Origin: Sporosarcina aquimarina
GTDB taxonomy: Bacteria; Bacillota; Bacilli; Bacillales_A; Planococcaceae
DNA length: 64,000 nt
Reading direction: 5' to 3'
Assembly (NCBI RefSeq): GCF_023715615.1
Contig: NZ_JAMBOM010000001.1
Location: 434,001-498,000 of the forward strand
Of this stretch, positions 43,673 through 52,082 are shown piece after piece; position 1 is the stretch's first letter; every line of letters begins with the position of its first letter. Made by a program: the position numbers and the translations under genes. Under the pieces are notes generated by a model. That model was not told the origin of the DNA. It made no database searches and saw only the letters and a program-made list of their open reading frames with translations.

Positions 43673-44686
43673 TTAGAATTTGTCAGTGCGTTGGTTTCGA
43701 TCCGCATCAGTCAGGTCGCCTTTGAAAGTTACGTCGTTCGTTTCGCCTTCTCGATTCACATCAACTTCTTCGCGTTTGACTGTTTCATCAACGTGTTCTG
43801 TATCTGTCACTCTTTTTTTGTTAATGACAATTTCTTCGGTGACCACCGGTTTTTTCGTCACTTCCACTTTTTCTTCAGTAACAGGGACACGAATCGTCTC
43901 TTCATCGAATGCATTCGTTGCACGGAAGTCCTCTTCGACGGGCTGGCTGAACACACCGTTTACAGGACGTCGTTCAATTGTAATCTCTTCATGTTCAACA
44001 GGGATGTCCACTTTTTTGCGGTCTTCCACTACATTTTTGTCGACAGTGACTTCACCTTTTTGGACTTGCTGTTTGTCCACACTGAGACGTTCTTCGTGAA
44101 CTTGCATTTTTTCAGGAACTTCTTCGATGCTGCGATTGAACTCACCTTCACCTCGAGCACGGTCCGTATTCACCGTCTTCTGTTGTGCGTCCGCTGTATG
44201 AGCATAATTGCCATGCAATGAACCGTGTTCACGTTCGGCTGCTAGTCCACCTGTCGTGCTGAGAGGATCCGTATAGGAATCTGTCTTAACCTTCGCATCA
44301 TTTGCTGAATCGATCGAAGCGTATCGAACGTTATTTTCTCGGTGATATGTATCTACTTCACCTTCATCTACATAAAGCAACATTGCTCCATCATGGATCT
44401 CACGTGTGTAACGGTCTTTTTCTGCTTCACTCAAACCTGTATCACTCAATAGATTATAAATATGGTCTTCTCCGGATATGAAGTTCATGAACTTATCCAT
44501 CCAAGAGCCTTCGGGCGTTTTCACCTCAGCATCCGTCCGGCTGCGAAGCATATGTAGATCATGGTCATCTTTTGCGATTACGTAAATATTATCATCTGAA
44601 ATTCCGGTTGCTTTTAACTCTTGCACCTTTGCAATGAGTTCTGTTTCTGTCTGGAATGTCCCAACAAATCGTTTTTCATTATTCAT
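43673..44686 (-). CDS. General stress protein with YflT-like and DUF2382 (YsnF-like) domains
   Basis: A protein of 337 residues. Residues 5-115 are a YflT-type general stress domain (KRFVGTFQTETELIAKVQEL; SGEDHIYNLLSDTGLSEAEKDRY). The C-terminal part, about 180-330, is a DUF2382 region of repeated charged strands (EEVPEKMQVHEERLSVDKQQ; VPVTEEKVEVTKKP). ATG 44686 is chosen because AGGAGG is 9 bp upstream; an ATG six codons earlier has none. A sigma-B-like promoter lies 65 bp upstream. A paralogue of the first domain is at 48088. Function is unknown; cytoplasmic. Confidence 0.88.
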   Translation of the reverse strand: MNNEKRFVGTFQTETELIAKVQELKATGISDDNIYVIAKDDHDLHMLRSRTDAEVKTPEGSWMDKFMNFISGEDHIYNLLSDTGLSEAEKDRYTREIHDGAMLLYVDEGEVDTYHRENNVRYASIDSANDAKVKTDSYTDPLSTTGGLAAEREHGSLHGNYAHTADAQQKTVNTDRARGEGEFNRSIEEVPEKMQVHEERLSVDKQQVQKGEVTVDKNVVEDRKKVDIPVEHEEITIERRPVNGVFSQPVEEDFRATNAFDEETIRVPVTEEKVEVTKKPVVTEEIVINKKRVTDTEHVDETVKREEVDVNREGETNDVTFKGDLTDADRNQRTDKF

Positions 44687-44750
44687 AACTAAATTCCTCC
44701 TCATATTTTGGGTTCAATCTGTTATATTATTTTGCGGTGCTAGAGATTGA

Positions 44751-44776
44751 TTACCCGGGGTGTTATTTCTAGAAAC
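44751..44776 (-). promoter_or_regulatory. Sigma-B-like promoter of the YflT/DUF2382 gene
   Basis: On the minus strand GTTTCT (44776-44771), 14-bp spacer, GGGTAA (44756-44751), close to GTTTAA-N13/14-GGGTAT. The paralogous gene at 48873 has the same arrangement. Confidence 0.75.
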
Positions 44777-44811
44777 CTATTTAGAGGTTAAAACAACAAA
44801 TGACATCACCT

Positions 44812-44828
44812 TGTAATCTTGCTGTCAC
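44812..44828. promoter_or_regulatory. TGTAAT-N5-TGTCAC direct repeat upstream of the sigma-B-like promoter
   Basis: On the plus strand TGTAAT (44812-44817), N5, TGTCAC (44823-44828), 35 bp beyond the -35 box. The form resembles OmpR-family boxes such as WalR (TGTWAH-N5-TGTWAH). The same box, with flanking CAAAYGNCAT, occurs before the paralogue at 48998. Confidence 0.5.
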
Positions 44829-44992
44829 ATCAACTAGTGAATGTTACATAGTCAAGATTGTAATGGAATGTGCATTCTAGAAGGAGGAGGCAATACAAAA
44901 AAATAAGATTCAAAGTAGATAGGAGACATCAGGTTTGGTACACTGTTCTCTAACATAATCCATGATTTTATATTTGGTTAGGAAGTGGGAGA

Positions 44993-46813
44993 ATGGAAAA
45001 CTTAGCATTAATCAGCGTAGTCGCAGTACTCGCGCTCGGCATCTTTTCCCAGTGGCTCGCCTGGCGGATTCAGTGGCCATCCATTGTCATCATGTCAATC
45101 GCAGGGTTGCTGATTGGTCCTGTTTTAGGATTGATCAATCCTGAAGCCGCGCTCGGTGATTTATATGGGCCGCTCATTTCACTAGCGGTTGCCGTTATTC
45201 TTTTTGAGGGTAGTTCGAATTTAGATATCCGTGAAATCAAAGGAATTTCCAAATCTGTTACTCGCATTGTTACGATCGGGGCATTTCTCGCTTGGATTCT
45301 CGGATCCCTCACGGCACACTATGTAGCGGGATTACAGTGGGAAATTGCTTTCATTATAGGTGGATTATTTGTAGTAACTGGTCCTACAGTAATCATCCCG
45401 TTGCTTAGGAGTGCGAAATTGAAATCCAGGACAGCTGCTGTGCTGAAATGGGAAGGGATTATCGTCGATCCGGCAGGACCACTTCTTGCACTATTTGCAT
45501 ATGAAGTAATTAAAGTGTTGAGCAATGATAATTTAACAATGAGTAATTTGCTCAGTTTCTTTGGAGGCGCGGGTCTTGCGATTCTTCTCGGACTTGGAGT
45601 AGGACTTCTCATCACGGTTATGGCGTCTAAAGGACAGTTTCCAGAATACTTGAAATCGCCGATTGTACTGGCTTTGGTTTTAATCTGCTTCATGCTAGCT
45701 GAAGTAATTATGCACGAAACTGGCATGCTTGCAGTCACCGTGATGGGGCTGACAATTGGTCGTTCTAAGCAATATGTGTCATCAATCGGAAACCTTGGGC
45801 ATTTTGTTGAAAATGTCTCTGTCATGTTAACTTCTACTGTATTCATCCTCTTAACGGCGTCTTTGCCGAGAGAGACGATTGCTCAAATGTTTACACTACC
45901 GATTATGGCATTCGTGTTAGTGACTTTGTTCGTTGTGCGTCCGTTGTCAATTTGGATTTCAACAATCGGTACGGAACTTGAACGAAATGAGAAAATATTA
46001 ATCGGTTGGATTGCGCCACGCGGTATCGTGGCACTTACTGTTGCTGGATACTTTTCAAGCATTCTAGTCAATGATGGATATGAAGAAGCGAGTCTTCTTA
46101 CAGCTTTAACCTTTGCGCTTGTTATAATAACAGTATGTGCGCACGGCTTCACAATCGGCCCGCTAGCGAAAAAGCTTCATTTAGCGAGTAATGAACCACC
46201 TGGGATTTTAATTATCGGAGCTAGTAACTTTTCAGCATCTCTCGGTGAGGAATTGAAGAAATTGGGGATTCCAGCACTGATTATGGATCCTTCTCGAGGG
46301 CGACTGAACTTAGCCGCCGCAAAAGGTGTTCAGACGTTCGAAGGGCAGATTTTATCGGAACAAGCGAGATTTGCGGTCGACCTAACGCCTTATAGTACGA
46401 TGTTGGCGATGACAGGTGACGCGTCGTATAACGCGCTCATTACCCAATCTTTCGCACCTGAATTTGGCTTTAACAATACGTTTTCATTGCCAGTGGCTGT
46501 AAATCATCATATGAACGAATCGGAACTCCCGATCTCATTGAAAGCCCATTTGCTCTTCAGGGAAGATGCGACATTCACAGAACTCAACCGGAAAATTAAC
46601 ACGACATATGAAATCGAGGAAATTGCCACCAACGAGATTGAAAATGTCGATAACTGGTTAGAAGAATTGCCAGAGCAAATTACTCCGCTTTTCATTAAGA
46701 AAGAGAACGAGACAATTGTATTCGTCACATTGCGTAAAAAAATCAATTTAGAACAAGGCGACGTCCTTGTCGTCATGCGACCTAAAAATGAGAAAAAGGA
46801 GCATTCCGCTTAA
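44993..46813 (+). CDS. CPA1-type Na+(K+)/H+ antiporter with C-terminal TrkA-like domain
   Basis: A 606-residue protein: residues 1-390 with about 12 membrane segments of the Na/H exchanger fold (VTGPTVIIPLLRSAKLK near residue 128, EGIIVDPAGPL near residue 153 in place of the usual ND/DD motif, WIAPRGIVAL near residue 341). Residues 400-520 form a TrkA-N-like nucleotide domain (ILIIGASNFSASLGEELKKLG), and a TrkA-C-like tail follows. The short first gap and GAGAATGG place the start at 44993. NhaP-type proteins exchange sodium or potassium for protons; ion specificity is not known. Confidence 0.9.
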   Translation: MENLALISVVAVLALGIFSQWLAWRIQWPSIVIMSIAGLLIGPVLGLINPEAALGDLYGPLISLAVAVILFEGSSNLDIREIKGISKSVTRIVTIGAFLAWILGSLTAHYVAGLQWEIAFIIGGLFVVTGPTVIIPLLRSAKLKSRTAAVLKWEGIIVDPAGPLLALFAYEVIKVLSNDNLTMSNLLSFFGGAGLAILLGLGVGLLITVMASKGQFPEYLKSPIVLALVLICFMLAEVIMHETGMLAVTVMGLTIGRSKQYVSSIGNLGHFVENVSVMLTSTVFILLTASLPRETIAQMFTLPIMAFVLVTLFVVRPLSIWISTIGTELERNEKILIGWIAPRGIVALTVAGYFSSILVNDGYEEASLLTALTFALVIITVCAHGFTIGPLAKKLHLASNEPPGILIIGASNFSASLGEELKKLGIPALIMDPSRGRLNLAAAKGVQTFEGQILSEQARFAVDLTPYSTMLAMTGDASYNALITQSFAPEFGFNNTFSLPVAVNHHMNESELPISLKAHLLFREDATFTELNRKINTTYEIEEIATNEIENVDNWLEELPEQITPLFIKKENETIVFVTLRKKINLEQGDVLVVMRPKNEKKEHSA

Positions 46814-46829
46814 GCGGGAGCTCCTTTTT
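46793..46829. terminator. Bidirectional terminator overlapping the antiporter stop codon
   Basis: AAAAAGGAGC (46793-46802), inner CCGCTTAAGCGG, GCTCCTTTTT (46820-46829). It overlaps the last codons of the antiporter gene and ends the convergent PAS-MCP gene. Confidence 0.92.
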
Positions 46830-46832
46830 CAT

Positions 46833-47744
46833 TTAGACAATATTGGTTACTTCGTGCGCTTGGCTTTCTAACTCAGCAGCAGACGAAGCAAGGTGGAAAA
46901 ATGCATCCATGGCAACTTCCACATCTTTTTTACATTCAACGATGTTAGCCTGTGCTCGCTCAGTTCCAGAAGCAATCAAGGTAACTTCTTTCTTGATGGA
47001 TTCTATTCCGTCACGTACTTCTACAATGGAAGCCTCCACATTGGATGATAGTTTTCGAACTTCTTTAGCAACAACGTCAAACCCTCGCCCATGCTCACCA
47101 GCACGTGCAGCTTCAATAGCAGCATTCAATGCAAGCAAGTTCGTCTGTGAAGCAATTGACCGAATCGTTTTGACGATGCCTTGAATGTTTTCAGAATGCT
47201 TTTGAAGTATCTCTAGATTATTCGTGTTGTTGGTAGAGACATCTGCTAACTCTCCAATTCGCTTCAACAATTCTTCGTTTCGATTTCTTCCTTCGTCTGC
47301 CTGTTCAGTGAGAGATTGCGCCATTTGATTAAGTTCTGCAACGACGCTTAAGGCAGTATCTTGACGCTTCGTTACATCTGTCGCTACCTTTGTGACACCG
47401 AGAACAGTCCGCTTGTCTTCACTGAAGACAGGCATGTAGGTCGCTTCTAGCCACACGGTCGATCCATCTTTGGCTTTTCGCTTAATTTTTCCAGAAGAAG
47501 AGAGCCCTTTACGTAAGTCTTTCCACATGGATTCGTATACAGAGCTGTTCACAAGTTCCGGAAAACATAACTTTTCATGAGGCATACCAATCATTTCTTC
47601 GGGACGATACCCAACAGCAGACGCAAAGTTTTTGTTCACATATGCGACGCGTTTGTCGAGTCCGAATCGAATGATTGCAAGATTTTCTTCTAATGCGTTA
47701 ACAACGAGTTGGTCGGATACAGATTCAGATGTTAAAACGTTCAA
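46833..47744 (-). CDS. Soluble PAS-domain methyl-accepting chemotaxis-type sensor
   Basis: A 303-residue protein without membrane segments. Residues 15-125 are a PAS domain ([38 protein letters not shown]), and residues 130-300 are the MCP signalling helix pair with the conserved tip [26 protein letters not shown]-type sequence. A cytoplasmic PAS-MCP could sense redox state, oxygen or a small ligand and signal through CheA/CheW. The signalling domain is short, with few methylation helices. It stands alone, and no che genes are nearby. Confidence 0.9.
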   Translation of the reverse strand: MNVLTSESVSDQLVVNALEENLAIIRFGLDKRVAYVNKNFASAVGYRPEEMIGMPHEKLCFPELVNSSVYESMWKDLRKGLSSSGKIKRKAKDGSTVWLEATYMPVFSEDKRTVLGVTKVATDVTKRQDTALSVVAELNQMAQSLTEQADEGRNRNEELLKRIGELADVSTNNTNNLEILQKHSENIQGIVKTIRSIASQTNLLALNAAIEAARAGEHGRGFDVVAKEVRKLSSNVEASIVEVRDGIESIKKEVTLIASGTERAQANIVECKKDVEVAMDAFFHLASSAAELESQAHEVTNIV

Positions 47745-48023
47745 ATAATCCCCTCCTAGGACTTCTGTAATGAATTGTTATCTATTATACATGTTGTGAA
47801 TCGTATGTACTATAAAAACTAACTGAATGACATGAAAAATACAAAATTTCAAATGGGAATTAGATTAATAGAACTATTTTTTAAGGAGTACTATTATCTC
47901 TAAATAATAATTGATGGCCGCTATGTGATTACGGCAATACGGTCAAGATCAAAAGAATTGGACTTAACTTATTTTTTCTACCCGATGAAGATAAATCGAA
48001 ACGCTAGCTTATAGAAATCTTTT
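47745..48023. other. AT-rich intergenic region
   Basis: Contains the ribosome binding site and probable promoter of the PAS-MCP gene (minus strand) at its left end. An ATTTTTTAAGGAGTACTATT stretch near 47875 looks like an orphan ribosome binding site without a following gene. No RNA or coding feature was recognised. Confidence 0.4.
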
Positions 48024-48062
48024 TAAAACAAAGAAACAGAGGCTAAGTGGTAGCCTCTGTTT
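48024..48062 (-). terminator. Terminator after the YflT-domain gene
   Basis: AAACAGAGGCTA (48034-48045) and TAGCCTCTGTTT (48051-48062), perfect 12-bp arms, T-rich on the minus strand. Confidence 0.9.
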
Positions 48063-48087
48063 GAATTGTATATACGATAAGGAATTG

Positions 48088-48873
48088 TTAATAGTCTCGT
48101 TTATTCAACTGTTCATCAAAGATATCACCTTGTACAGGTTCATTCTCTCTCTGTTCTTTACGGGAGAGAAGTGAATCACGTTCAAGTTCTTCGGCAATTC
48201 TACCCGGACGGTCATTTACAGCGTCTTGAAACTCTTGGCGACGCTGTTCCTGTTCAGGATCACGTCCTAGTTCACCCGCAAAATCAGTGGTTTCTAGCCC
48301 GTTGGAAATCGTATCATCCGCTGCTACGCTGAATTCAGAACGCTCAATTGGACGCTCGTGTACTGGTGTCACTCTTTCTTGTGTATGGTGAGGTATCGTA
48401 TCACCAAATGTTGGCTGTTCAGGTACGCGTGTGACGCCGTCGCCTGGAGGTGCGACCCAAGTATTTGCACCAAGATTTGGATCGCCTACATTCTCTCCGA
48501 TGCCGAATGGTTGACCCACCTCTTGATGCTGACCAGGCATGTCATTCGTTTCATCCACGTACAGCAACATACTGCCATTGTTAACGTCTTGGTAAAATCC
48601 AGCCTTCTCATCATCCGTAAACCCAAGGTCATCCATCATACTCCGGACGCGATCTTCACCGGTCATGAAATCCATGAATTTATCCAGCCAGGATTCATGA
48701 GTCGTTTGAATCTCAGCATCCGTTCGACTTTGCAACATCTTTACTTGGTCTTCACTTTTAGCAATTACAAAAATTTGATGGTCTACATAGCCTTCTGCTT
48801 TTAATGCTACTACCTTAGCCAATAGTTCTGGCTCTGTATGAAACATCCCAATGAATCGTTTGCCCTGTTCCAT
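48088..48873 (-). CDS. General stress protein with YflT-like N-terminal domain
   Basis: A 261-residue protein. Residues 3-115 parallel the N-terminal domain of the protein at 43673 (GKRFIGMFHTEPELLAKVVA; SWLDKFMDFMTGEDRVRSMM; GSMLLYVDE). The remaining 140 residues are hydrophilic, low complexity and unlike DUF2382 (EQEQRRQEFQDAVNDRPGRI). GGAGGCG precedes ATG 48873. It shares a sigma-B-like promoter and upstream box with its paralogue. No enzyme motif is visible. Confidence 0.85.
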   Translation of the reverse strand: MEQGKRFIGMFHTEPELLAKVVALKAEGYVDHQIFVIAKSEDQVKMLQSRTDAEIQTTHESWLDKFMDFMTGEDRVRSMMDDLGFTDDEKAGFYQDVNNGSMLLYVDETNDMPGQHQEVGQPFGIGENVGDPNLGANTWVAPPGDGVTRVPEQPTFGDTIPHHTQERVTPVHERPIERSEFSVAADDTISNGLETTDFAGELGRDPEQEQRRQEFQDAVNDRPGRIAEELERDSLLSRKEQRENEPVQGDIFDEQLNKRDY

Positions 48874-48935
48874 TTTGAAACGCCTCCTGTTGAGTTTGTT
48901 TGCTAGTACTCAAATGAACTGTTGTTAGTGTTTGG

Positions 48936-48961
48936 ATACCCGGGCTATAAGCCACAGAAAC
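48936..48961 (-). promoter_or_regulatory. Sigma-B-like promoter of the YflT-domain gene
   Basis: On the minus strand GTTTCT (48961-48956), 14-bp spacer, GGGTAT (48941-48936). The -35 box and spacer length equal those of the paralogue at 44751-44776. Confidence 0.8.
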
Positions 48962-48997
48962 CTCAATAATACTAAGTGGGGGCAAACGTCATTAATT

Positions 48998-49014
48998 TGT
49001 AATCGAGTTGTCAT
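48998..49014. promoter_or_regulatory. TGTAAT-N5-TGTCAT direct repeat upstream of the sigma-B-like promoter
   Basis: TGTAAT (48998-49003), N5, TGTCAT (49009-49014), 36 bp beyond the -35 box; it corresponds to the box at 44812. Confidence 0.5.
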
Positions 49015-49057
49015 CTAACATGAAATTCTATTAGGGGGGATATTATATGAAGGAAAA

Positions 49058-49083
49058 CAAAAAAGAGATGCAATCGCATCTCT
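49058..49083 (-). terminator. Terminator of the polysaccharide deacetylase gene
   Basis: AGAGATGC (49064-49071) and GCATCTCT (49076-49083), U-run on the minus strand. Confidence 0.9.
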
Positions 49084-49103
49084 GTCACCTATACTCAAAT
49101 TAA

Positions 49104-50342
49104 TTAATATGCATCAATTAATTTCTTTTCAAAGTCTTTCAACGAATGGTTCGGAGAGATTCCTTGGCGTTTGAGTTCATAACGATTGTCACCGAGTTTT
49201 ACGGTTCCAGAGTTCGTTGTAAATGCCATCCGAATGCCTGCAGCCGAAATAGCTTTTTTACTCGTTTCGTTAAATTGACCGAACGGATACGCCAAATATC
49301 GAATATTAGGATCTAGCATGTCAAATGCTTTCGACACTTGGAAACGACCGAGATCGATATCAGCTTTGATTTCTTTAGGTGTTGAAGTTGTCAAGTAAGG
49401 CTCTCGTGTACCAGGTCTGCGTAAATGCAATCCGTGAGTGTGGTGTTGGAACGAAAAGACATCAGCGGTTTCGCGGATCTCTTTCAGTCCGACATATTGA
49501 AACGCTTGGTCATCCCATGGTTGAGCCTGTTGCTTAATACGGGATGTAATGAGAAATGAAGTTGCAGTGAACCCTTTTTCCGCTAACAAGGGATATGCAT
49601 ACTTTTGAAGTGAAAGTAGACCATCGTCAAAAGTGATTAAGACGGTTTTATCCGTCAAATTTTTACGAAGCATAAGCCAATTATCCAATTCTTCAGGAGT
49701 GATAGTTTTCCAACCATTCTTTTTTAAGTAGTCCATTTGTTGTTGAAACGGAGCCAAGTCAATTACCATGTTATTGTTTGCAAAAGGTGTAGCTGCTCGA
49801 TTTTCAACGATTTGATGATACATGAGAACAGGAATCCCTGGATCCGCAGTCACGAGCGTTTTGGGAATGAATCCCCGGACGCCACCGAGGTTTACTTGTA
49901 CATGGGTTTTTGTTTCCGCAATAACCGGAAGACGCTGTCCGGGGTTAATGTATCCGACTCGATAGCCTCCCCGTAGTGCACTTGCAACGGAAACCCGACT
50001 TTTCGTTATGATAGTTTTTCGTCCCTTAGGCAATGGTTTTTCCTTAGACGGAGGAGCGGCTTGAACAATATGAATTGGGACTAGCAATTTATCGTTTCCA
50101 AATGACAAATAACCGTATTTGTCGTCTTGACCAACCATCTCGTAAGGAACACCTTTCATGAAAGTTGCTGTACCAACTAACTGATCCCCATCCATTGCAT
50201 AACCGCCCGTAGATTTTGATAAAGTGACCATTGAACTTTGAGCAGCAGCTTGAGCACTCGATTGTGATACGACGACTAGAAAACATACCAAAAGACCAGC
50301 CCATAAAACAGACCACCGTTTCTTTTTGAACACATGCAACAT
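49104..50342 (-). CDS. Secreted polysaccharide deacetylase (NodB domain)
   Basis: A 412-residue exported protein. Residues 1-33 are a signal peptide (cleavage near SAQAAAQS). Residues 35-165 hold SH3-like segments, and residues 170-400 a NodB deacetylase domain with IPVLMYHQI, the catalytic TFDDG motif near residue 239 and QHHTHGLHL near residue 298 (metal histidines). It resembles the IcaB/PgaB and Bacillus YxkH/YheN-type deacetylases that remove acetyl groups from GlcNAc polymers. It starts at ATG 50342. It may modify wall glycan or an exopolysaccharide. Confidence 0.9.
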   Translation of the reverse strand: MLHVFKKKRWSVLWAGLLVCFLVVVSQSSAQAAAQSSMVTLSKSTGGYAMDGDQLVGTATFMKGVPYEMVGQDDKYGYLSFGNDKLLVPIHIVQAAPPSKEKPLPKGRKTIITKSRVSVASALRGGYRVGYINPGQRLPVIAETKTHVQVNLGGVRGFIPKTLVTADPGIPVLMYHQIVENRAATPFANNNMVIDLAPFQQQMDYLKKNGWKTITPEELDNWLMLRKNLTDKTVLITFDDGLLSLQKYAYPLLAEKGFTATSFLITSRIKQQAQPWDDQAFQYVGLKEIRETADVFSFQHHTHGLHLRRPGTREPYLTTSTPKEIKADIDLGRFQVSKAFDMLDPNIRYLAYPFGQFNETSKKAISAAGIRMAFTTNSGTVKLGDNRYELKRQGISPNHSLKDFEKKLIDAY

Positions 50343-50537
50343 TCCTTTGTTTATAGTAATAAAACAGTTCTAATTCCTTAGATGATTATAACATAATGGT
50401 ATCAGTAATTTGGATAGAATTAGAAAAAATATTAAAAAAGTCAATCATTTGAATCATGCGTTTAAAATGAGTGTTGATTATATAGTCAGAATATTTATAA
50501 TATTTTATATAAATGCAATTTATTAGGGGGAATAACT

Positions 50538-51977
50538 TTGCTCACATTTGTATCTGCTATCGTTTTGTTATTCGCAGGATATTTCACGTATTCGAAAGTA
50601 GTTGAAAAGGTGTTTGTTGTCGATGATGCCCGTAAAACGCCAGCTTATACGAAGACGGATGGGATGGACTATGTGCCAATGAGTTGGTGGAGGGGTTGGC
50701 TTATTCAACTCTTAAATATTGCAGGTCTCGGCCCGATTTTTGGTGCGATTGCAGGTGCGCTTTACGGTCCTGTAGCTTTCATATGGATTGTCTTAGGAAG
50801 TATCTTTGCTGGTGGTGTGCACGATTATTTTTCAGGAATGCTGTCACTAAAGCATGGAGGGGCACAATTCCCTAAACTAGTTGGCGAATATTTAGGTAGC
50901 GCGGTTCGAAAAGTGACAAGTGTAGTTTCAATTGTATTAATGGTTCTAGTTGCAGCGGCATTTACAGCAGGGCCCGCGCAACTTATTTCTTCCATAACTC
51001 CAATCACGTTTACAATGGCATTAGTACTCGTATTTGGTTACTTTACATTAGCTGCAATTCTTCCTATTAATAAAATCATTGGACGTATTTATCCGGTTTT
51101 TGGAGCAATTTTAATCGTCATGGCAGTAGCAATCGCAGGGGCACTCCTATTTGGAACTGCTAAAATCCCTAATCTGACTCTTACAAATATGCATCCGGGC
51201 GACCTTCCAATTTGGCCGCTTTTAATGGTGACAATTTCATGTGGAGCGATTTCAGGTTTCCATTCAACGCAAAGTCCGATTGTTTCCAGAACCATGAAGA
51301 AAGAAACGGAGGGCCGTAAAGTTTTTTATGGGGCAATGATCGGAGAAGGTGTCATCGCTTTGATATGGGCAGCTGCGGGAATGACGTTTTTCGGTGGTAC
51401 AGGAGGTCTACAAGCTGCACTAGCTACTGGAGGACCTGCTGGAGCTGTAAATGAAATATCGGGCACTCTCTTAGGAACTTTTGGTGGGGTTCTAGCAATA
51501 CTAGGTGTCATTATCTTACCGATTACAACAGGTGATACTGCATTACGTTCTGCACGTATGATGCTGACGGAAGCTACTTCACGTTGGATTAATCCAGAAA
51601 AACGGTGGGTAGTACTCCTAGCAACTGTAGTTCTTGGAGCCCCCATGTTTTATTTATCAATGATTGACTACTCTTTCTTATGGCGTTACGTAGGGGGAAC
51701 CAATCAGTTTGTTGCTGCAATCATGCTATGGACTGCAACATCCTATCTTCTACGTGAAGGACGTGCACATTATATTGCAGGAATACCCGCTTTGTTTATG
51801 AGTGGGGTCGTAGCAACTTATTGGTTATATGCTCCTGAAGGATTGCAGTTAGGCTATGGAATTTCCGTAACAATCGGTTTAGTCGTAGTTGGAGGGCTTG
51901 CTGTTTTTTATGGAATGAAAATTGTACAGTCCCGGAAAGAAAACGTAAAACAAGGTATCCCCAAAACAACCTATTAA
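50538..51977 (+). CDS. cstA: CstA-family carbon starvation / pyruvate transporter
   Basis: A 479-residue polytopic protein of the CstA family (about 13 membrane segments), with PMSWWRGWLIQLLNIAGLGPIFG near residue 47, GGVHDYFSGMLS near residue 91 and CGAISGFHSTQSPIVSRTMKKE near residue 234. CstA and relatives such as BtsT take up pyruvate or peptides during starvation. It is unrelated to the sulfur-relay protein also called CstA in staphylococci. The start is TTG 50538 behind AGGGGGAA, without an alternative ATG. Its promoter is probably TTGATT-N16-TATAAT just upstream. Confidence 0.93.
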   Translation: MLTFVSAIVLLFAGYFTYSKVVEKVFVVDDARKTPAYTKTDGMDYVPMSWWRGWLIQLLNIAGLGPIFGAIAGALYGPVAFIWIVLGSIFAGGVHDYFSGMLSLKHGGAQFPKLVGEYLGSAVRKVTSVVSIVLMVLVAAAFTAGPAQLISSITPITFTMALVLVFGYFTLAAILPINKIIGRIYPVFGAILIVMAVAIAGALLFGTAKIPNLTLTNMHPGDLPIWPLLMVTISCGAISGFHSTQSPIVSRTMKKETEGRKVFYGAMIGEGVIALIWAAAGMTFFGGTGGLQAALATGGPAGAVNEISGTLLGTFGGVLAILGVIILPITTGDTALRSARMMLTEATSRWINPEKRWVVLLATVVLGAPMFYLSMIDYSFLWRYVGGTNQFVAAIMLWTATSYLLREGRAHYIAGIPALFMSGVVATYWLYAPEGLQLGYGISVTIGLVVVGGLAVFYGMKIVQSRKENVKQGIPKTTY

Positions 51978-52008
51978 GAAGGTGCGAATTACGCACCTTC
52001 TTTTTCTT
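51977..52008 (+). terminator. Terminator after cstA
   Basis: GAAGGTGCG (51978-51986) and CGCACCTTC (51992-52000) with T5. Confidence 0.95.
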
Positions 52009-52082
52009 TATATCGCATAATTCAGCTCGTATGGTATACTTCATGACAGATTAAACTACTAAATTTGTATGTGGGGTATCCT

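Noticed and set aside
43680..44221. Plus-strand open frames opposite the YflT/DUF2382 gene
   Set aside because: They mirror the repetitive charged codons of the real gene, have no ribosome binding site and match no family.
50538..51977. Link between this CstA-family transporter and the CstA/CstB-like sulfur proteins at 7222-9340
   Set aside because: The shared name is a coincidence; the carbon-starvation transporter is unrelated to the sulfurtransferase.
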